This document shows positions 25,896-37,198 of a DNA stretch of 42,115 nt, piece by piece. Numbering within the stretch: position 1 is the stretch's first letter; each line of letters opens with the position of its first letter. Both the position numbers and the translations under genes were made by a program. The DNA is from Phoronis australis (Eukaryota > Phoronida > Phoronidae): the NCBI GenBank assembly GCA_002633005.1, contig NMRA01000170.1:145978-188092 (forward strand), written 5' to 3'. The notes below the pieces were generated by a model. The model saw only the letters and a program-made list of their open reading frames with translations, searched no databases and had not been told where the DNA came from.

Positions 25896-27244
25896 AGACA
25901 CGTGCGTTAAGATCGCCTGTAATACGAAAACGTGTTTTGCAGTTTCAATACCATAACATTAGCAAGGCAATGGTTATGCACAGAACTCTTATCAAACTTT
26001 TCCAAGTTCCACACCTAAAATTATCTTCAGTGATCCTTTCTGCTTCTAAACATATCTTCGATGAAGCATCGCTACGGCAATTCAGGTGACTTTGGCGACG
26101 AATTCCAACTCCACTTTTTGGTTACTGTTAACTTTGATCGCTCGCGCGATAATCACAAAGTGAGTGAGTCACGTGAGTATGAGGCAAAAAGGATAGCGCG
26201 AAACTTAGCGAAGAGCGTGACCTGGCGCGTGACACTTGCACAATAGCATGGTAAAATATCAAGTGAAATTTGTAAGACTTGTGTCCCTTGGACTTTTTGT
26301 TCGTCAACAGGCGTGATTTGACGTAACTTCCTCACAATGGTGCCCGGTGAGAGAAACTCGTGCGAACCGCGAGGTTTTCATGGATATGTTCATGTGCTAA
26401 TTATAACTCCATTTGCATGTTTCAATTGATTTTATTTGCTGTGTTTTAAAATGAGTAACTAGTTATGGGGATATACTATCACCCCTGTATGCCTGCGGCA
26501 TTCAGACCTAGACCTGGCGTGCGTTCAGTAGACGCTAGGACCTACACTGGGACCTAGTTAAAATCTAGTCAAAGTCACGTGTTCTCATTTAAAATACACG
26601 GCAATATCTCTCGTAATCTCGCGAAGTCTTGCTTTTTAGCGAGGTCCTTGCGTTACTGAACGGGAGGCGGGTCGAGTTCCAATTTTAGTCCGGTCACAGC
26701 TTCGCACAACATAACGAGTCCACATTTTCTTCGTCCATTCACAGTTATTCCACGATCCATTTACCATCCCTTAAATCGTGTTAACGTTTTAAGCGTGAAA
26801 TTCACCATAAGAACTCCAGTAAGATTTCGCGAGTGTAGCAAAAACTCGGGTTTTTCCCTCCTTCCGGTGACGTCACATTGACTAACTGTAAACTCGCAAG
26901 TGAGCTATTTGACTACTTGTGTCAATCATCTTATTTCCTTTTAATGACAACAAACATTGTCATAGACTGGCAAGTTTGTTCACGGTTAGGTAATACGTTC
27001 GTCTAGTTTGTTTGATGGTCGGAACCAATTATTGCCAGTAGATACCAAATGCGATTCAATACAAAAGCGTTTCTTGAAGCAAACCTTTGTTGTGTACCAC
27101 CAAACAACAGCAAAACAACCTTGACGTTTGCGTGTGCACTCGCAAACACGCTCAAGTACACAAAAAGTGGACAAAACATTTTCCCGCGAATTATGTGGGA
27201 AAATTACCCAAATAACCATGGTTGGCTAAATGATTCACACTAGC
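25896..27244. other. End of copy B and 5' flank of the LDLa gene
   Basis: The last part of the long repeat runs to 26775. The following 470 bp are unique and probably include the promoter and 5' UTR of the LDLa gene. An ETS/CRE-like composite lies at 26863-26878. Confidence 0.5.
26863..26878 (+). promoter_or_regulatory. ETS/CRE-like composite motif upstream of the LDLa gene
   Basis: CTTCCGGTGACGTCAC combines an ETS core (complement of CCGGAAG) with a full palindromic CRE (TGACGTCA). It lies about 370 bp before the start codon at 27245. Such pairs are common in metazoan core promoters; function here is inferred. Confidence 0.35.
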
Positions 27245-27286
27245 ATGGAGGACCAAGCAAAGAACAAATGCGCTGTTGACATAAAT
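27245..27286 (+). CDS. LDLa gene exon 1
   Basis: It encodes MEDQAKNKCAVDIN, followed by the donor GTAAGT at 27287 in phase 0. The next exon continues in the same frame. Confidence 0.65.
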
Positions 27287-30200
27287 GTAAGTTGTTTGTG
27301 ATTAATCATGATTTGATATGTGTTTTAAAAATATATGACGACATAACTTCACATTTTACTCATCGAAGTATCCAAATCTCCAAACCCGCAATTATTTTTC
27401 GCGATTTTGTGAAAGGCGAGTGTCTTATGATCTGTTGTGAAGTACAGTAAGGTGTTTTACATGAGCGCACCAAGGGGGGCTCGTTCGAACCCCCCCCCCA
27501 TTTGGCGAAGTGGGCAAAAAGCTCCGCCTCTGAGAGACAAAAAGTCCGAGAAAATGAGGCATAAGTCCATTAAACATGCGCAAACGCGTAATTCACAGTG
27601 GTGCTCCCGTTTTTTTGTTTTTAGTCCGCCCACTTTTTTGTTACCAACAGGTCCGCAAAGTCAGGAATTCGAGCCCCCCATATTGAAGGCTGGGTGCGCA
27701 CATGTTTTAGTTCACGAAGGAATTTCCATGAAAAGTTTTAAAGGTTAATTGTCGTTGCTTTACAGTCAATGGCAATAGCAATTGGTGACTTAAACAACGA
27801 CGTCCCTGACGAAACATCTCCTTCTAAGAATGAGACAAATGAAACCTCTTCAGGCCGCAAGAATGGTAAACCGAAGTGCAATTTAGGAACATTAGCAACG
27901 TTGGTGGCAATAGCTGTGATACTCATCATCGTTGGAGCAACTTTCGGCGTGGAAAAACAGCATGGTAGGATTAAGGCTGCTATGACGTCAATGGTGGTGA
28001 TGTGATGAGAGTGAATGTGATGATGGTGGTGATGACGATGATAATGACGAAGAAGACGACGACGATGATGATGGCGATTGTGATAGAGTTGTCGTTGTTG
28101 ATGATAAGTTGATGAAAATAAGTATGGCAATAGCACATAAAATGTCATTCACAAAACATAAAACAACAATAAATGGCATGTATCGCTCTTGGCGGTACTG
28201 GGGATTTCCCGCAGACCACCCATAGGACTCTTTCAGAAACGTTCATTTTCGCGAAGAGACTTTTTTGGGCACAAATAACTCCCACGGGACTCAAGTACTG
28301 CTTACCACAGCGCACTCATTCAGAAGTGGGCTTAAAGTGTTGTATGAGGCAGGGCCGTCTTATTGACAGCGTCAAGGACCCCGGGCACCGCAGCAATGTA
28401 GTGGATCCAGCACCACTACAAATGAGTCAATAAGAGTGCTAATTGCGTACCATAAAGTTCACACGTAGGCTGTCAGAAGTTGGCTGTGGGTTTGTTTAAA
28501 AGGTAGCTTTGAAAGTGTGCGTGGATGGAGAGAGAGAATGAATAAATCCAGTAATTATTTTATTATATGATAACATGTTGTTAATTAGGCTAAGTAGACT
28601 AACAATGAAGAAGAGTAACTGCTAGCGCCCTATGTAAGGATTACTTAACTATTAAATAATCAAACGTCTCAGGTGGCACTGAACAAAATATTAAAACCTA
28701 GGAGTAGGCTAGGTTTGGGGATTTTTTTAGTTGAGGTAATGCATGTAGGCAAAAGGAATGTCTTTTGTTTGTATTTGTGAACATGTTGAGAATGAAAAAG
28801 ACCTCGCCTGTAGCAGCACTCTTCTTCAAGATGGCGGCCCCGTGTTGTGCATTGCCGGGTAGCGACTGAGAAATTGGCAGCGATTTCAGGTAGTCCTCAA
28901 ACAAGCCAGAGAGTTCGTTGACAGTACTTTTGGACCACATTTTTGGAATCGGTAGGAAATTAGTTTTCAGAATCTAATGTTGGCTTTAGTCGAGTATCGG
29001 CAGGGAAGTGGTGATTTTGGGGTGAAAAGTGCCGATTTTCCGTTTTCCCTCTTTTTCCTAGTCTACCTTGCTTTTCAGTAGGAGTGAAAGGGTAAAAATA
29101 CAAGAGAGAATAAAGTTTCTGTGCTCATCTGTAGGGCTTGTGATGTGAAATGACTCGAAACTTTTCGTTCTTTGCGTGCAGTTTTTGACAGAGTGAAGAA
29201 AGGCTGACCGCTGACGTGTGTTTTGATAGGCAAACTCCTGTTCTGTGCCCCCTTATCTGCTGTCCAAGCTTCAGGACTTGACACTTGTTTGATGAGTCCT
29301 GCTGGTGAATCTTCGAACTAACACACGTACTGTACTGAGACAGTGTACTTGCTGGTCCCTCGTGTCGCAACACTTGCAGACAGTATCTTCTGCTCACGAT
29401 TCCTTTTGCTGGTCACAGTCTCACGAGACGCAACACTTGCAGGCAGTAATTCCTACCCACGACTTCTCTTGCTGGTCACAGCCTCTGGCGACGCAACACT
29501 TATAGGCAGTGTCTTACTACCCACGATGCAAATGACAAGCTCTTAGTTAACTTCCCGTTCGTTAACTATTGCCCTTGCCAAGATCCTCTTTAGAATCTTT
29601 CACGAGAAGGCTGGGCTGTACAGTTTCTTCTGTACACTGTTGAAAGTCTTCTGGCTTCAACTAATAAATCCAACGGTGTTTTCAAGATTTCTGCCCAAAT
29701 TATAATAATATTTTACTTAACGATTGGCACACATGATCTTATCTAATCATGTCATTGGCTGTTACGATTTGCTCTGAGAAATTACAAGAATCTTTAGAGT
29801 GCATTGACTCCAGAACCAAAGTGGTAGACATCATCTAGAAATTAATATTGCCCCTCAAAATACATGTAAACAAGTTCGACCACATGGTTTTAAAAGTACA
29901 TATGCACAAATTTGGGCAACTTAAATGGAACTATCTGTACTAATTACTTAATCAATATTAATTCTGACATAGGCCTACTGTAAACGTATTTTTATTGACA
30001 GGCCTACCGGCACGCCAACAAGAATCCGATCAGGAATTCAACAAAACAATTTGTAACATCATAATGCGTTCCTTTAAAATCGCAATTCAGCAAATGAATG
30101 TCACTCAGTTGATAGGACCTGTAGGACGCGTGAAGATATCACACTTACTAACAAACTGTCCCGCTTTGGCGGGACCGTTCCGGTTGTTGAAACTGCGTTA

Positions 30201-32476
30201 AACGTCCCGCCACATTATCAGACTGTCTTGCTTGTTCAGTTGGCATACGCAAAACCCCTCACGCCCCGTTTGTTAACTCGTGGCTGGATAGTCTGTGTTT
30301 GTGCACCTACTTATTCCCTTTTCTCTCTTCCATTTGACGTAAAAATGCCATCCTCGTATTTCTGGAAACTCCGGTTTAGAGCTCTATATGTTGATATAAG
30401 TTTCGCGACGAGGTGACGAGTACCTGGGCTATAAATTTCGGAGTCGGAGCTCAACACACAGTGCTACTGGTACCTAGTTGTATTTTGACAATAATCTTCA
30501 TGCAGCTAGCTGGCTGGCTAGGCCCTGGGATGAATCAAAAGTCGCACAGGAAAGAAATCCGAAAAAGGTTGTGAGTATGCACATGTTGATCGATTGGACT
30601 ACGTGAGCGCACGGCTAATGACCTATATCTCTTTGTGCTGTACAGGCTCAGTGACGTCTCAAAAAAACAGCGCTTGCAGTGGGGCTTTACGGAACTAATA
30701 AATTTTTACTTTTCAAAGTAAAAAAGAAAAATACTGTGCGCTATTTAGGAACGTGTGGATGCCAGTAACCAACCATTATACTTTCAAAAATCCTGTTAAA
30801 ATGCTGAAACATGTAGTTCAGACCTCCTTTAACCGATTCGCAGGATAATTCATGGGTGATTTATCGTGTGACAATTGTCACTGGTGTCGAAGAGACATCT
30901 GTCATGAACTTGAAATGCCAATCGGGTTTCACTTTATCGGCAGTTTGACCACTATAAATGCGGTCCAGTTTCTCCCTCTTTGACAATTCACAAACTTAAT
31001 TGAAATATTTTAACGACCCTGAACTGACATTTACCGCATTTTCCATACTTTTGCTTCGTGTCAGAAACGCCAAACGATCTCGAAGGACTTCTCACGGGGT
31101 TGTTTTTGGTCTTTGTTTTCGCAGACCACCATGAACCCTTATTTTGGTATAGGACTCTCCGGCAGTTACTGTATCATTGAGCTGCGCGGTAATCCTTTCA
31201 ATTCAGTAACTGAATCATTAACACAATCAATACGCAAAATAAAGATAAAAAGCTCAAGAGTGTAACACTATGTAATGCCAATTTCTGGTCTGGCACAGAC
31301 TAAACAGTCGCAACAAATGCTCAATAACCAAGTGTAGTAAAAAAAAATGTGAATTTGTTCCAATATTCGTAGTTCGGGGTACTATTACGCATTCACGTAT
31401 ACATGTTCGTATCCAGCAAGCGTGCTACGGAAACAGATTCGGCTCTATGTGCTCCCAACTTTTTTTAAAGAAACTGTTACCTAGAAAGCCAAAGTCCATG
31501 GCGTAAAAACCGTTACACTGTATAGACAACTTTAACATCATGAAGGTATGCGGGGGAGGGTTTCCAACTCAGTTTGAGTTTCAAGGCTATTATTGGCCAA
31601 AAAGACCATGGAATGGGTTTTTTTCTCTGAAACTTCCGAAAATTTGGGGTTCTGAAAAGCCCAATTTTGTGCGTTTCAGGGAGCAACCGTGGAGCTTCTA
31701 CCGACCCACGAGAGAAGGAAGCAGTAACCCATGATTCACAAGTAGGGTGGATCTTGACTCGTCCAGGTACAGACACCAAACCTTCCTCAATCCCTTTAGA
31801 GAACAACACAGTCCCCATTGTTGTTGATGATGAGAAAATCCTTCAGAGATGCTCTTCAAAAGATCATGAGTGCGCGAACGGCGAGTGCATTAACCAAGCT
31901 AATCTGGCATTAAACCTCAGTTGTGATGGATCTGTGGACTGTAAGGACGGGAGCGATGAAAATAATTGTGATTGTAATCCACTGCGTGATTGGCACTGCC
32001 CTAACAATAGCTCAGTGAAGTGCATTGACAAGTCATTCATTTGTGACCTAGATGAAGACTGTTCAGACGGAAGTGACGAGAAGCTATGCTCAGCTCCAGA
32101 ATGTCCCCTGGGAGATACAATGCATAGATGTGACAACGGTCTTTGTGTTCAAGGAGTTACTCTTTGCGACGGATTGCCCGATTGTCCCGATTCTAGTGAT
32201 GAAAGAAATTGCACCAGGACACAGTGTGGACATGATACATTTCGCTGTGATTACGGAGCCTGTATTGACCCTACAAATGTTTGTGACGGATTTGGTGATT
32301 GTTTTGACAACAGTGACGAGTTGCATTGTTCCACCCCAGTCTCCCCTTGTAATGAGTCAGAAGAATTCTCTTGCAAAACGTCTGGACTCTGCATTGATAT
32401 TGATTATGTTTGTGACGAGTTCTTCGACTGTTACGACTTAAGTGACGAGGAGAACTGCACATCAAACCATCTTTAG
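27245..32476 (+). CDS. Type II membrane protein with five LDLa modules (gene span, three coding exons)
   Basis: Exons 27245-27286, 27766-27964 and 31680-32476 join in frame to 345 residues. Residues 1-56 are a polar cytoplasmic tail without a signal peptide. Residues about 57-76 are a single hydrophobic helix (LATLVAIAVILIIVGATFGV), then a Thr/Ser-rich stalk to about 137. Five LDL-receptor class A modules follow (about 138-340). Each has the C-D-x-x-x-D-C and S-D-E calcium box, for example CDGSVDCKDGSDENNC and CDGLPDCPDSSDERNC. The protein ends nine residues after the last module. The family binds ligands through calcium-stabilised acidic loops; the ligand is unknown. The layout resembles the stem of type II transmembrane serine proteases without a protease domain. 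A start at 27769 is possible but would skip a well-formed first exon. Confidence 0.8.
27287..27765 (+). other. Intron 1 of the LDLa gene
   Basis: A 479 bp GT-AG intron. Half of it is a foldback element (27459-27705). The open frame across 27437-27748 belongs to that element's simple-sequence content and not to a gene. Confidence 0.65.
27459..27705. mobile_element. MITE-like foldback in intron 1 of the LDLa gene
   Basis: The ends are inverted: ACATGAGCGCACC on the left and GGTGCGCACATGT on the right. GGGGGGCTCG pairs with CGAGCCCCCC and AAGTGGGC with GCCCACTT further in. The interior has no coding capacity. Size about 247 bp. Confidence 0.6.
27766..27964 (+). CDS. LDLa gene exon 2: cytoplasmic tail and membrane anchor
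   Basis: The acceptor TTTACAG ends at 27765 and the donor GTAGGA begins at 27965, phase 1. It encodes SMAIAIGDLNNDV, a Ser/Thr/Asn-rich stretch, a short basic patch (GRKNGKPK) and a 20-residue hydrophobic helix. Basic residues on the N-terminal side and none just after the helix predict type II orientation. Confidence 0.75.
28000..28090. repeat. GATGAT-rich simple sequence
   Basis: Degenerate GAT/GAC/GGT triplets form a low-complexity block. His- and Ser-rich frames on the minus strand across it are artefacts. Confidence 0.8.
29349..29530. repeat. Tandem repeat, three units of about 57-63 bp
   Basis: Units begin TTGCTGGTC at 29349, 29406 and 29469. Each contains CGCAACACTT, a GGCAGT or GACAGT phrase and CACGA. 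The open frames over it reflect the repeat. Confidence 0.75.
30370..30525. mobile_element. Diverged half of the foldback element
   Basis: The order TATGTTGATA, CGCGACGAGGTGA, GGAGCTCA, TGGTACCTAGTTGTATTTTG, CAGCTAGCTGGCTGGCTA matches the left arm at about 18890-19040. The right arm is missing. It is a deleted or solo-arm copy. Confidence 0.55.
31680..32476 (+). CDS. LDLa gene exon 3: stalk and five LDLa modules
   Basis: The exon starts after GCGTTTCAG (31679) in phase 1 and runs to TAG at 32474-32476. All five modules sit in one uninterrupted exon, with six cysteines each and the acidic SDE box. Several N-x-S/T sequons (NNT, NNSS, NCT, NES) fit an extracellular, glycosylated domain. Confidence 0.9.
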
Positions 32477-32705
32477 CACTTTTCAAAGACCCAGCATGCA
32501 TAACTTCTTATAGAAATACTGCCAAGACACTCATTTGTAAGTTAAATTGGTAGCTGAACAATGGTTTAGATTGGGTCTACTATACAGCACTGGTTATAAT
32601 CATTAAAGTGGCATGGAACGTGTTAATACTAGGTCAAATTTGTATCATCCAAAGTGTACACGTTGGCCTACAATGTACATGGAACCGCGATTTCTCAAGT
32701 TTGTG

Positions 32706-32711
32706 AATAAA
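32706..32711 (+). terminator. AATAAA polyadenylation signal of the LDLa gene
   Basis: This canonical hexamer is 230 bp after the stop, in a segment (32580-32720) that is duplicated at 38810-38950. Confidence 0.45.
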
Positions 32712-32819
32712 AGTTGGAATCTGAATGCAGTCAAGTTACTTTCTTTCCTGTTTAAAGTTTTAGAACTATCTCTACCCTCGTCACTGACGTCGTCGATGGA
32801 TGCTTTAGTCTTCTCAATT

Positions 32820-33150
32820 CTTGGATGGATTTGGCAAATACGTTTCTATCAAAGAGTTGAAGACACCTTAACTTTCTATTTTCGGATGTCACTGACGATT
32901 CTGCGCCACCTAGTAGCCACTTTTAAAATTTCGAGTCAAAATTTCTATTTGCCAAACCCCTTGAATTATCATTATGAAAATTGGCTGGTATGTTTCTTTC
33001 GAGGAGACCGCAGCTGACTTTTAAACGTGTTTGACTATTCTGGCGCCATTAGTGGGAATTTTGGGGTTTTGCGTCCACGGCTGTATCTCTTTCATCCTTT
33101 ACAAGAGCTTAGTGAAGTTTGGCAAGTGTGTTGCTATGAAACTGCCAACA
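32820..33150. repeat. Interspersed repeat units, CTAGTGGC family
   Basis: The block contains CTGCGCCACCTAGTAGCCA (32901-32919), TTTGACTATTCTGGCGCCAT with TAGTGGG (33031-33056), CTGTATCTCTTTC and GTGAAGTTTGGCAAG. These match the units in SYT15-like intron 4. Confidence 0.45.
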
Positions 33151-33151
33151 T

Positions 33152-33475
33152 ATGATTGGTATTTGCGTCGGATTGCCCGATTGCCCCGACTCCAGCGACG
33201 AAAGAAATTGCACCAACGTACAATATGGAAACAAGCATTTCCGCTGTGATTACGGAGCTTGTATTGACTCCATGTATGTTTGCGACGAATTTGGTGATTG
33301 TTATGACAACAGTGACGAGTTGCATTGCCCCACCCCAGTCTCGCCTTGCAATGAGCCAGAAGAATTCTCGTGCAAAACGTCTGGACTCTGCATTGAAATT
33401 GATTATGTTTGTGACGAGTTCATTGACTGCTACGACTTAAGTGATGAGGAAAACTGCACATCAAACCATCTTTAG
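33152..33475 (+). pseudogene. Truncated duplicate of the LDLa exon (modules 3-5)
   Basis: From about 33163 the sequence repeats 32167-32476, covering the end of module 3, module 4, module 5 and the stop, with TSNHL conserved at the C-terminus. The frame is still open. Module 4 has lost its first cysteine (TQCGHD became VQYGNK), which would leave one cysteine unpaired. No acceptor or upstream exon portion is seen, and the left edge abuts an interspersed repeat. It is probably a dead partial tandem copy, though use as an alternative terminal exon cannot be excluded. Confidence 0.65.
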
Positions 33476-33540
33476 CATTTTTCAAATACTCGGCATGCTG
33501 AATTTCTTAGACAAATACTGCCAAGACACTATTTTTTATA

Positions 33541-33675
33541 ATCCAGTCATTCTAGGGCTCCAGAGCGCCCAACCTAGAAATGTAATCTTCAAACACCCCT
33601 TGAAGCCAGAAAAAAGTCTACCGAAATCGGGTTGGCGGAAGTAAGTTTTTCCAGATGGCGGAAAAAATGGCTGCC
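33541..33675 (+). repeat. Left terminal inverted repeat
   Basis: The outer 14 bp match the right end at 13 positions. The inner part, from about AAACACCCC through GATGGCGGAAAAAATGGC, matches well; the middle is poorly conserved. Confidence 0.7.
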
Positions 33676-34729
33676 TTAACTAGTGTTTACTGCTTTCTGG
33701 CATGTTAATCATATGTAACAGCTGAGAATAAATTAAAAAAGTTTGTCATTGATTTTATACTGTTCGTAACTAGCATACCAATCAAAAGATGCCAATTTTC
33801 CCTGAAAGAAAACCAATATGATAGACAAAATGGCGGCCAAAACGGCAATTTGGTACATGTTGTAAGATTCCTTTTTATATTTTGCCCTGAAAATGGAAAA
33901 ATTTGTATTCCTTTGTAAGTTAGACAATTGAAAATATCTGGACCTTTCAACTGGTCACTGGTTGGAGAGAAAAAAATCATGATGGCTGACAAAACGGCCG
34001 CCAAACTGGCCGCCCATTCACAAAACCCAATTTAAAGCATTTACGTTCTGCAAACTTTGTTTGTAACCTGATAGGCATTTACACAAAAACATTTTACAAT
34101 CTACAGTCAGGGTTAATGAGTTGCTTGTTTCTATAATTTGTTTTTTCAGATTTACATATTAAATGTGGTCTTTTAATCAGATTTTAGATTACATAACATA
34201 AAGTTTGGTGTGTTTATCAGAAAAGACTTTAGTTACAATTTCGTAATAAATTTCACACGCTCAATTATTTTTCTGTAAAATATATTCATTTGAGTTATCA
34301 AAAATAATATTTCTTAGAAACATATAACGTAGAAAATATATCTGAAACTAAATAAGGCGATCCAGATCCTCCCAAGGATACTATTGTTTCATGAAATGTA
34401 GAATATAAATCGGTAAATATCTATTTATTTACCGATTAAGAAACATATGAAATTCTAGTGGAGTTATTGGCTTATTCATTACACAAACACTGAACAAAAT
34501 TGGGCAGGAAGTGGCTTTTTTCTCTGCTATTGGAGATATTATTAGATGTTCCTAAGCAATGATTTTATCAGCTGCTGGCATATGTTGAGAATTTGGCTCT
34601 TGATTTCATCTGAATTTGATAAAAATCAAATAAAAATGTGTGACAAAAAGTTAATAATTAAATTTTAACATTTAGTATTCGCAATGTATGCTTTTTATGA
34701 ACATACGTAACTGAGTTTAGAGGAAATTT
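33676..34729. other. Left subterminal region of the element
   Basis: This is non-coding. It repeats the phrase GACAAAATGGCGGCCAAA (about 33823) and GACAAAACGGCCGCCAAA (about 33988), which also occurs inverted in the right subterminal repeats. A short hairpin lies at 34409-34437 (ATCGGTAAATA / TATTTACCGAT). Confidence 0.55.
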
Positions 34730-36383
34730 GTGCCAGCAAACAAAACGACAGAGATCTGCGGTCACTTGCTCTTAGTCAGACTTGGCAGATTTCATACTGA
34801 GATGAGCTGTCTGGGATGTATTGGATGCGTAATGTCAGGCACAGGGCTTCAAGAAGTTCTTGAGATGGTGCATGCATCAAACAGTGTGATCCTTATGTCC
34901 CACTTCCAAATATTGACAGATGAAGTAACGTCAATCCAGAACCAATGAAGAAAGAAAGTCCGGTTCTTCAGAAATCCCGAGAGTCCCAGGTGTCACCAAC
35001 CCAGAACACACAGATCCCGTGCCAAGAGGGGAAGCAATCCAATGCTTGTAAACCAATGTTGGAGACAGATTCTTCAGACATCCCAACTGATTACATAACT
35101 AGATGTATACGCCAAGGCATGCAATGCACAGCCAGTGTCTTCCAATTCTGAACCTTGAATTACAGTGGAATACCCTCACGAGAGTTCACTTCTGGCTTCC
35201 GACCTACTGTCACTGGTATATTCAAACACGACTGAATCAGAGTATTAGGTCTTCAGAATACGCAGTGACAGAGAATAGTTCGTCAGAAGAATCAATGGCC
35301 AACGATATACTTGATGATGATTTGAGAGGTGGTCTGAAGCTGTATGATGATCTTATTGCTGGCATGACGTCTGTGAGCGGCGATGTATCGTCGTCGGAGT
35401 GTCTTGCAGGTATCCATAAAAAATCGAAGCACATAAATTAGACCTGTCCTTGCAAAGTCGAATCATTAGTCTTTGGCTACAGTATATGAAGATGGTTTAC
35501 ATCCTTTGACTTTTTTAAAGCAGAAATAACGTCAGATCGGGAGCTTCACCCAAAAGCAGTTTCTGAAATGCTGCCTTACTTTGCAGCTGCTGGTCACATC
35601 TCTTATGCAAATTCTGCGGACTTATACTTACTGCAGACGCAGCAACTCAAAGAAACCCGTCCAGATGTCATAAGACAAAGTGACAGATTTTGGGCAGGCT
35701 TGTCATATGATCTTGTAAATGAACAAACGCTCCTGAAAAGTATTGAAGCACCAGAAGGTTTAACTAGAGGTTGCGAAATGGGAGATACGCAGAGTGCACC
35801 GTGGCTGCTTTCCTTGCCGGCACGCTCAAGTATAAATTGTGCCATGTAGACTGTGACAAACTTGAGCTGCGAAACATGTCAGCAACATAAAGAATGTACC
35901 CAGGCCAGACAGTCGCGTGACGACAGACATCCGCAGCCTTGTTGAATTCCTCCACAACAGAGACCCATTTTAAAGAGAAACATTACAGAACACCGTCACT
36001 GGTGTGACCGCAGGCACGCGCGTCAATGCCGAAGATGGCAGAGAAGTGGGGATGATGATTCACTTGTCTTTGGAGGGGTCAAGTGTGAAAGACTTCACAT
36101 TCAGAAAGAAAGACAAGGTTGTGGCAATGACAAGTCAATCAGTTCATGTTGCTAATAGTGATTTTACACAAGTGGATCCACGACTGCTACTTCAGAGAAT
36201 CTTGGCAGCTGCAAAAACAACAGTGAAAGTTCATGAAGCCTTTTTTAAGTTTGAGATATGTGTTGATTCCCCTGCTCTTTTTGATACATCTGGTTTTCCC
36301 AGAGTCTCTAATAAACCAATATTAGCTGATTCAATCTGGTCCAGCGAGGGACTACCTGAGAATTTCAGTTTCCAGAAAACACG

Positions 36384-36880
36384 GTGATGCATGTAATCGA
36401 CGGCAGTTCTCTCCTTCACCAAATTCCATGGCCTAGAGGTGCAAGGTTTCAGTCGTTTGGCAGAGCTGATGTGGATTATATCAGCAAGTGCACCCAGCCT
36501 ACTGTTGCTTTTGATGGTTATGGAGGTGACCCATCAACTAAACATGTCTCTCATGTTCGAAGACTGTGTGGGGTTGCTGGAACTGAAGTTCACTCCAATG
36601 GTGAAATGGTGATCAAGTCAAAAAAGGAACATTTTTGGCAAAGAGCAAAAACAAACAATGATTCATTCACTTCTTGACAAGTTTGCTAGGAAATGCTGGT
36701 TACACAGTGGTAAAAGCTCAAGGCGAAGCAGATGTTTTAATTGTAGAAACAGCAGTAGAGAACGCAGCACAAGGTCCAACTACCCTTATTGCAGACGATA
36801 CAGACTTGTTAGTTATTTTGTGTTACCATGCTACTTCACAACAATTTCCAATGTTCATGAAATTTGACAAGAGGCACTAA
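36384..36880 (+). other. PIN-like nuclease region of the decayed gene
   Basis: Two overlapping frames cover it. The first carries the N-terminal Asp in VIDGSSLLHQIPW and a second acidic motif in VAFDGYGGDPSTK. The second carries QGEADVLIVETA and TLIADDTDLLVI. This order, with acidic residues at strand ends, is the FEN1/XPG-type PIN pattern. The fold assignment is by motif only. Confidence 0.5.
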
Positions 36881-37198
36881 AGCAAGAGGAGAGTCTGGGA
36901 CATCAAGAAACTACAGTTGTTTCTTGGAGCCAAAACTTGCGCAGTTTTGCCATTTGCGCATGCAAAGGCTCTCCCATTCAAGAAACTGCGTGATCGAGAA
37001 TTCTGCGAAAACGCTAGAATATTCAGTAGACCCATGCAACTGAAGCAAGACATATTTAGAGCTGGTAAGAGTTGTGTCTATGCTTTATGGCGGTAGTGGT
37101 TCTGGAAATTTGGATGACTTGCGATGCAGTCGATTTGAAGATGAGGTGTGTCAGACTAGCCCTAGTCTAAATAAAGTCATTACCACCAACTTTCTTCA

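Larger units (their letters stand above)
21955..26775 (+). repeat. Long direct repeat, copy B (4.82 kb)
   Basis: Near-identical second copy of 16321-21092, offset by about 5.63 kb. It differs by point changes and small indels, for example an added CATC at about 22485, loss of a 24 bp palindrome at about 25658, and a GGTTACTGTTAAC insertion near 26119. Its abrupt left edge at the N favours an assembly-level explanation. Confidence 0.95.
27965..31679 (+). other. Intron 2 of the LDLa gene (3.7 kb)
   Basis: A GT-AG intron ending in GCGTTTCAG. It holds a GAT-rich simple sequence (about 28000-28090), a three-unit tandem repeat (29349-29530) and a diverged half of the foldback element (30370-30525). 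No further exon that would keep phase 1 was recognised. Confidence 0.6.
32477..33151 (+). other. 3' UTR of the LDLa gene and spacer
   Basis: The UTR runs to the AATAAA at 32706. From about 32820 to 33150 the spacer consists of diverged units of the CTAGTGGC-type interspersed repeat, which abuts the truncated second LDLa copy. Confidence 0.6.

Noticed and set aside
27460-27720. tRNA-like B box (GTTCGAACCCC) in LDLa intron 1
   Set aside because: It is part of the symmetrical G/C runs of the foldback, with no A box at suitable spacing and no cloverleaf.
28698-28940. Minus-strand 80-codon frame beginning MWSKSTVNELSGLFEDYL
   Set aside because: The first half looks moderately protein-like and overlaps an AAGATGGCGGCC motif, but there is no partner exon, family match or clear donor, so it is not listed as a gene.
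29995-30201. Frame after a possible acceptor (TTGACAG), reading GLPARQQESDQEF...
   Set aside because: It sits in LDLa intron 2, no donor keeps the required phase 1, and no family is recognised.
32613-33017. 134-codon frame after the LDLa stop
   Set aside because: It crosses the 3' UTR, the polyadenylation signal and interspersed repeat units; it is chance openness.
35237-35434. Minus-strand frame opposite the PIN-CXC remnant
   Set aside because: Shadow of the plus-strand coding remnant.
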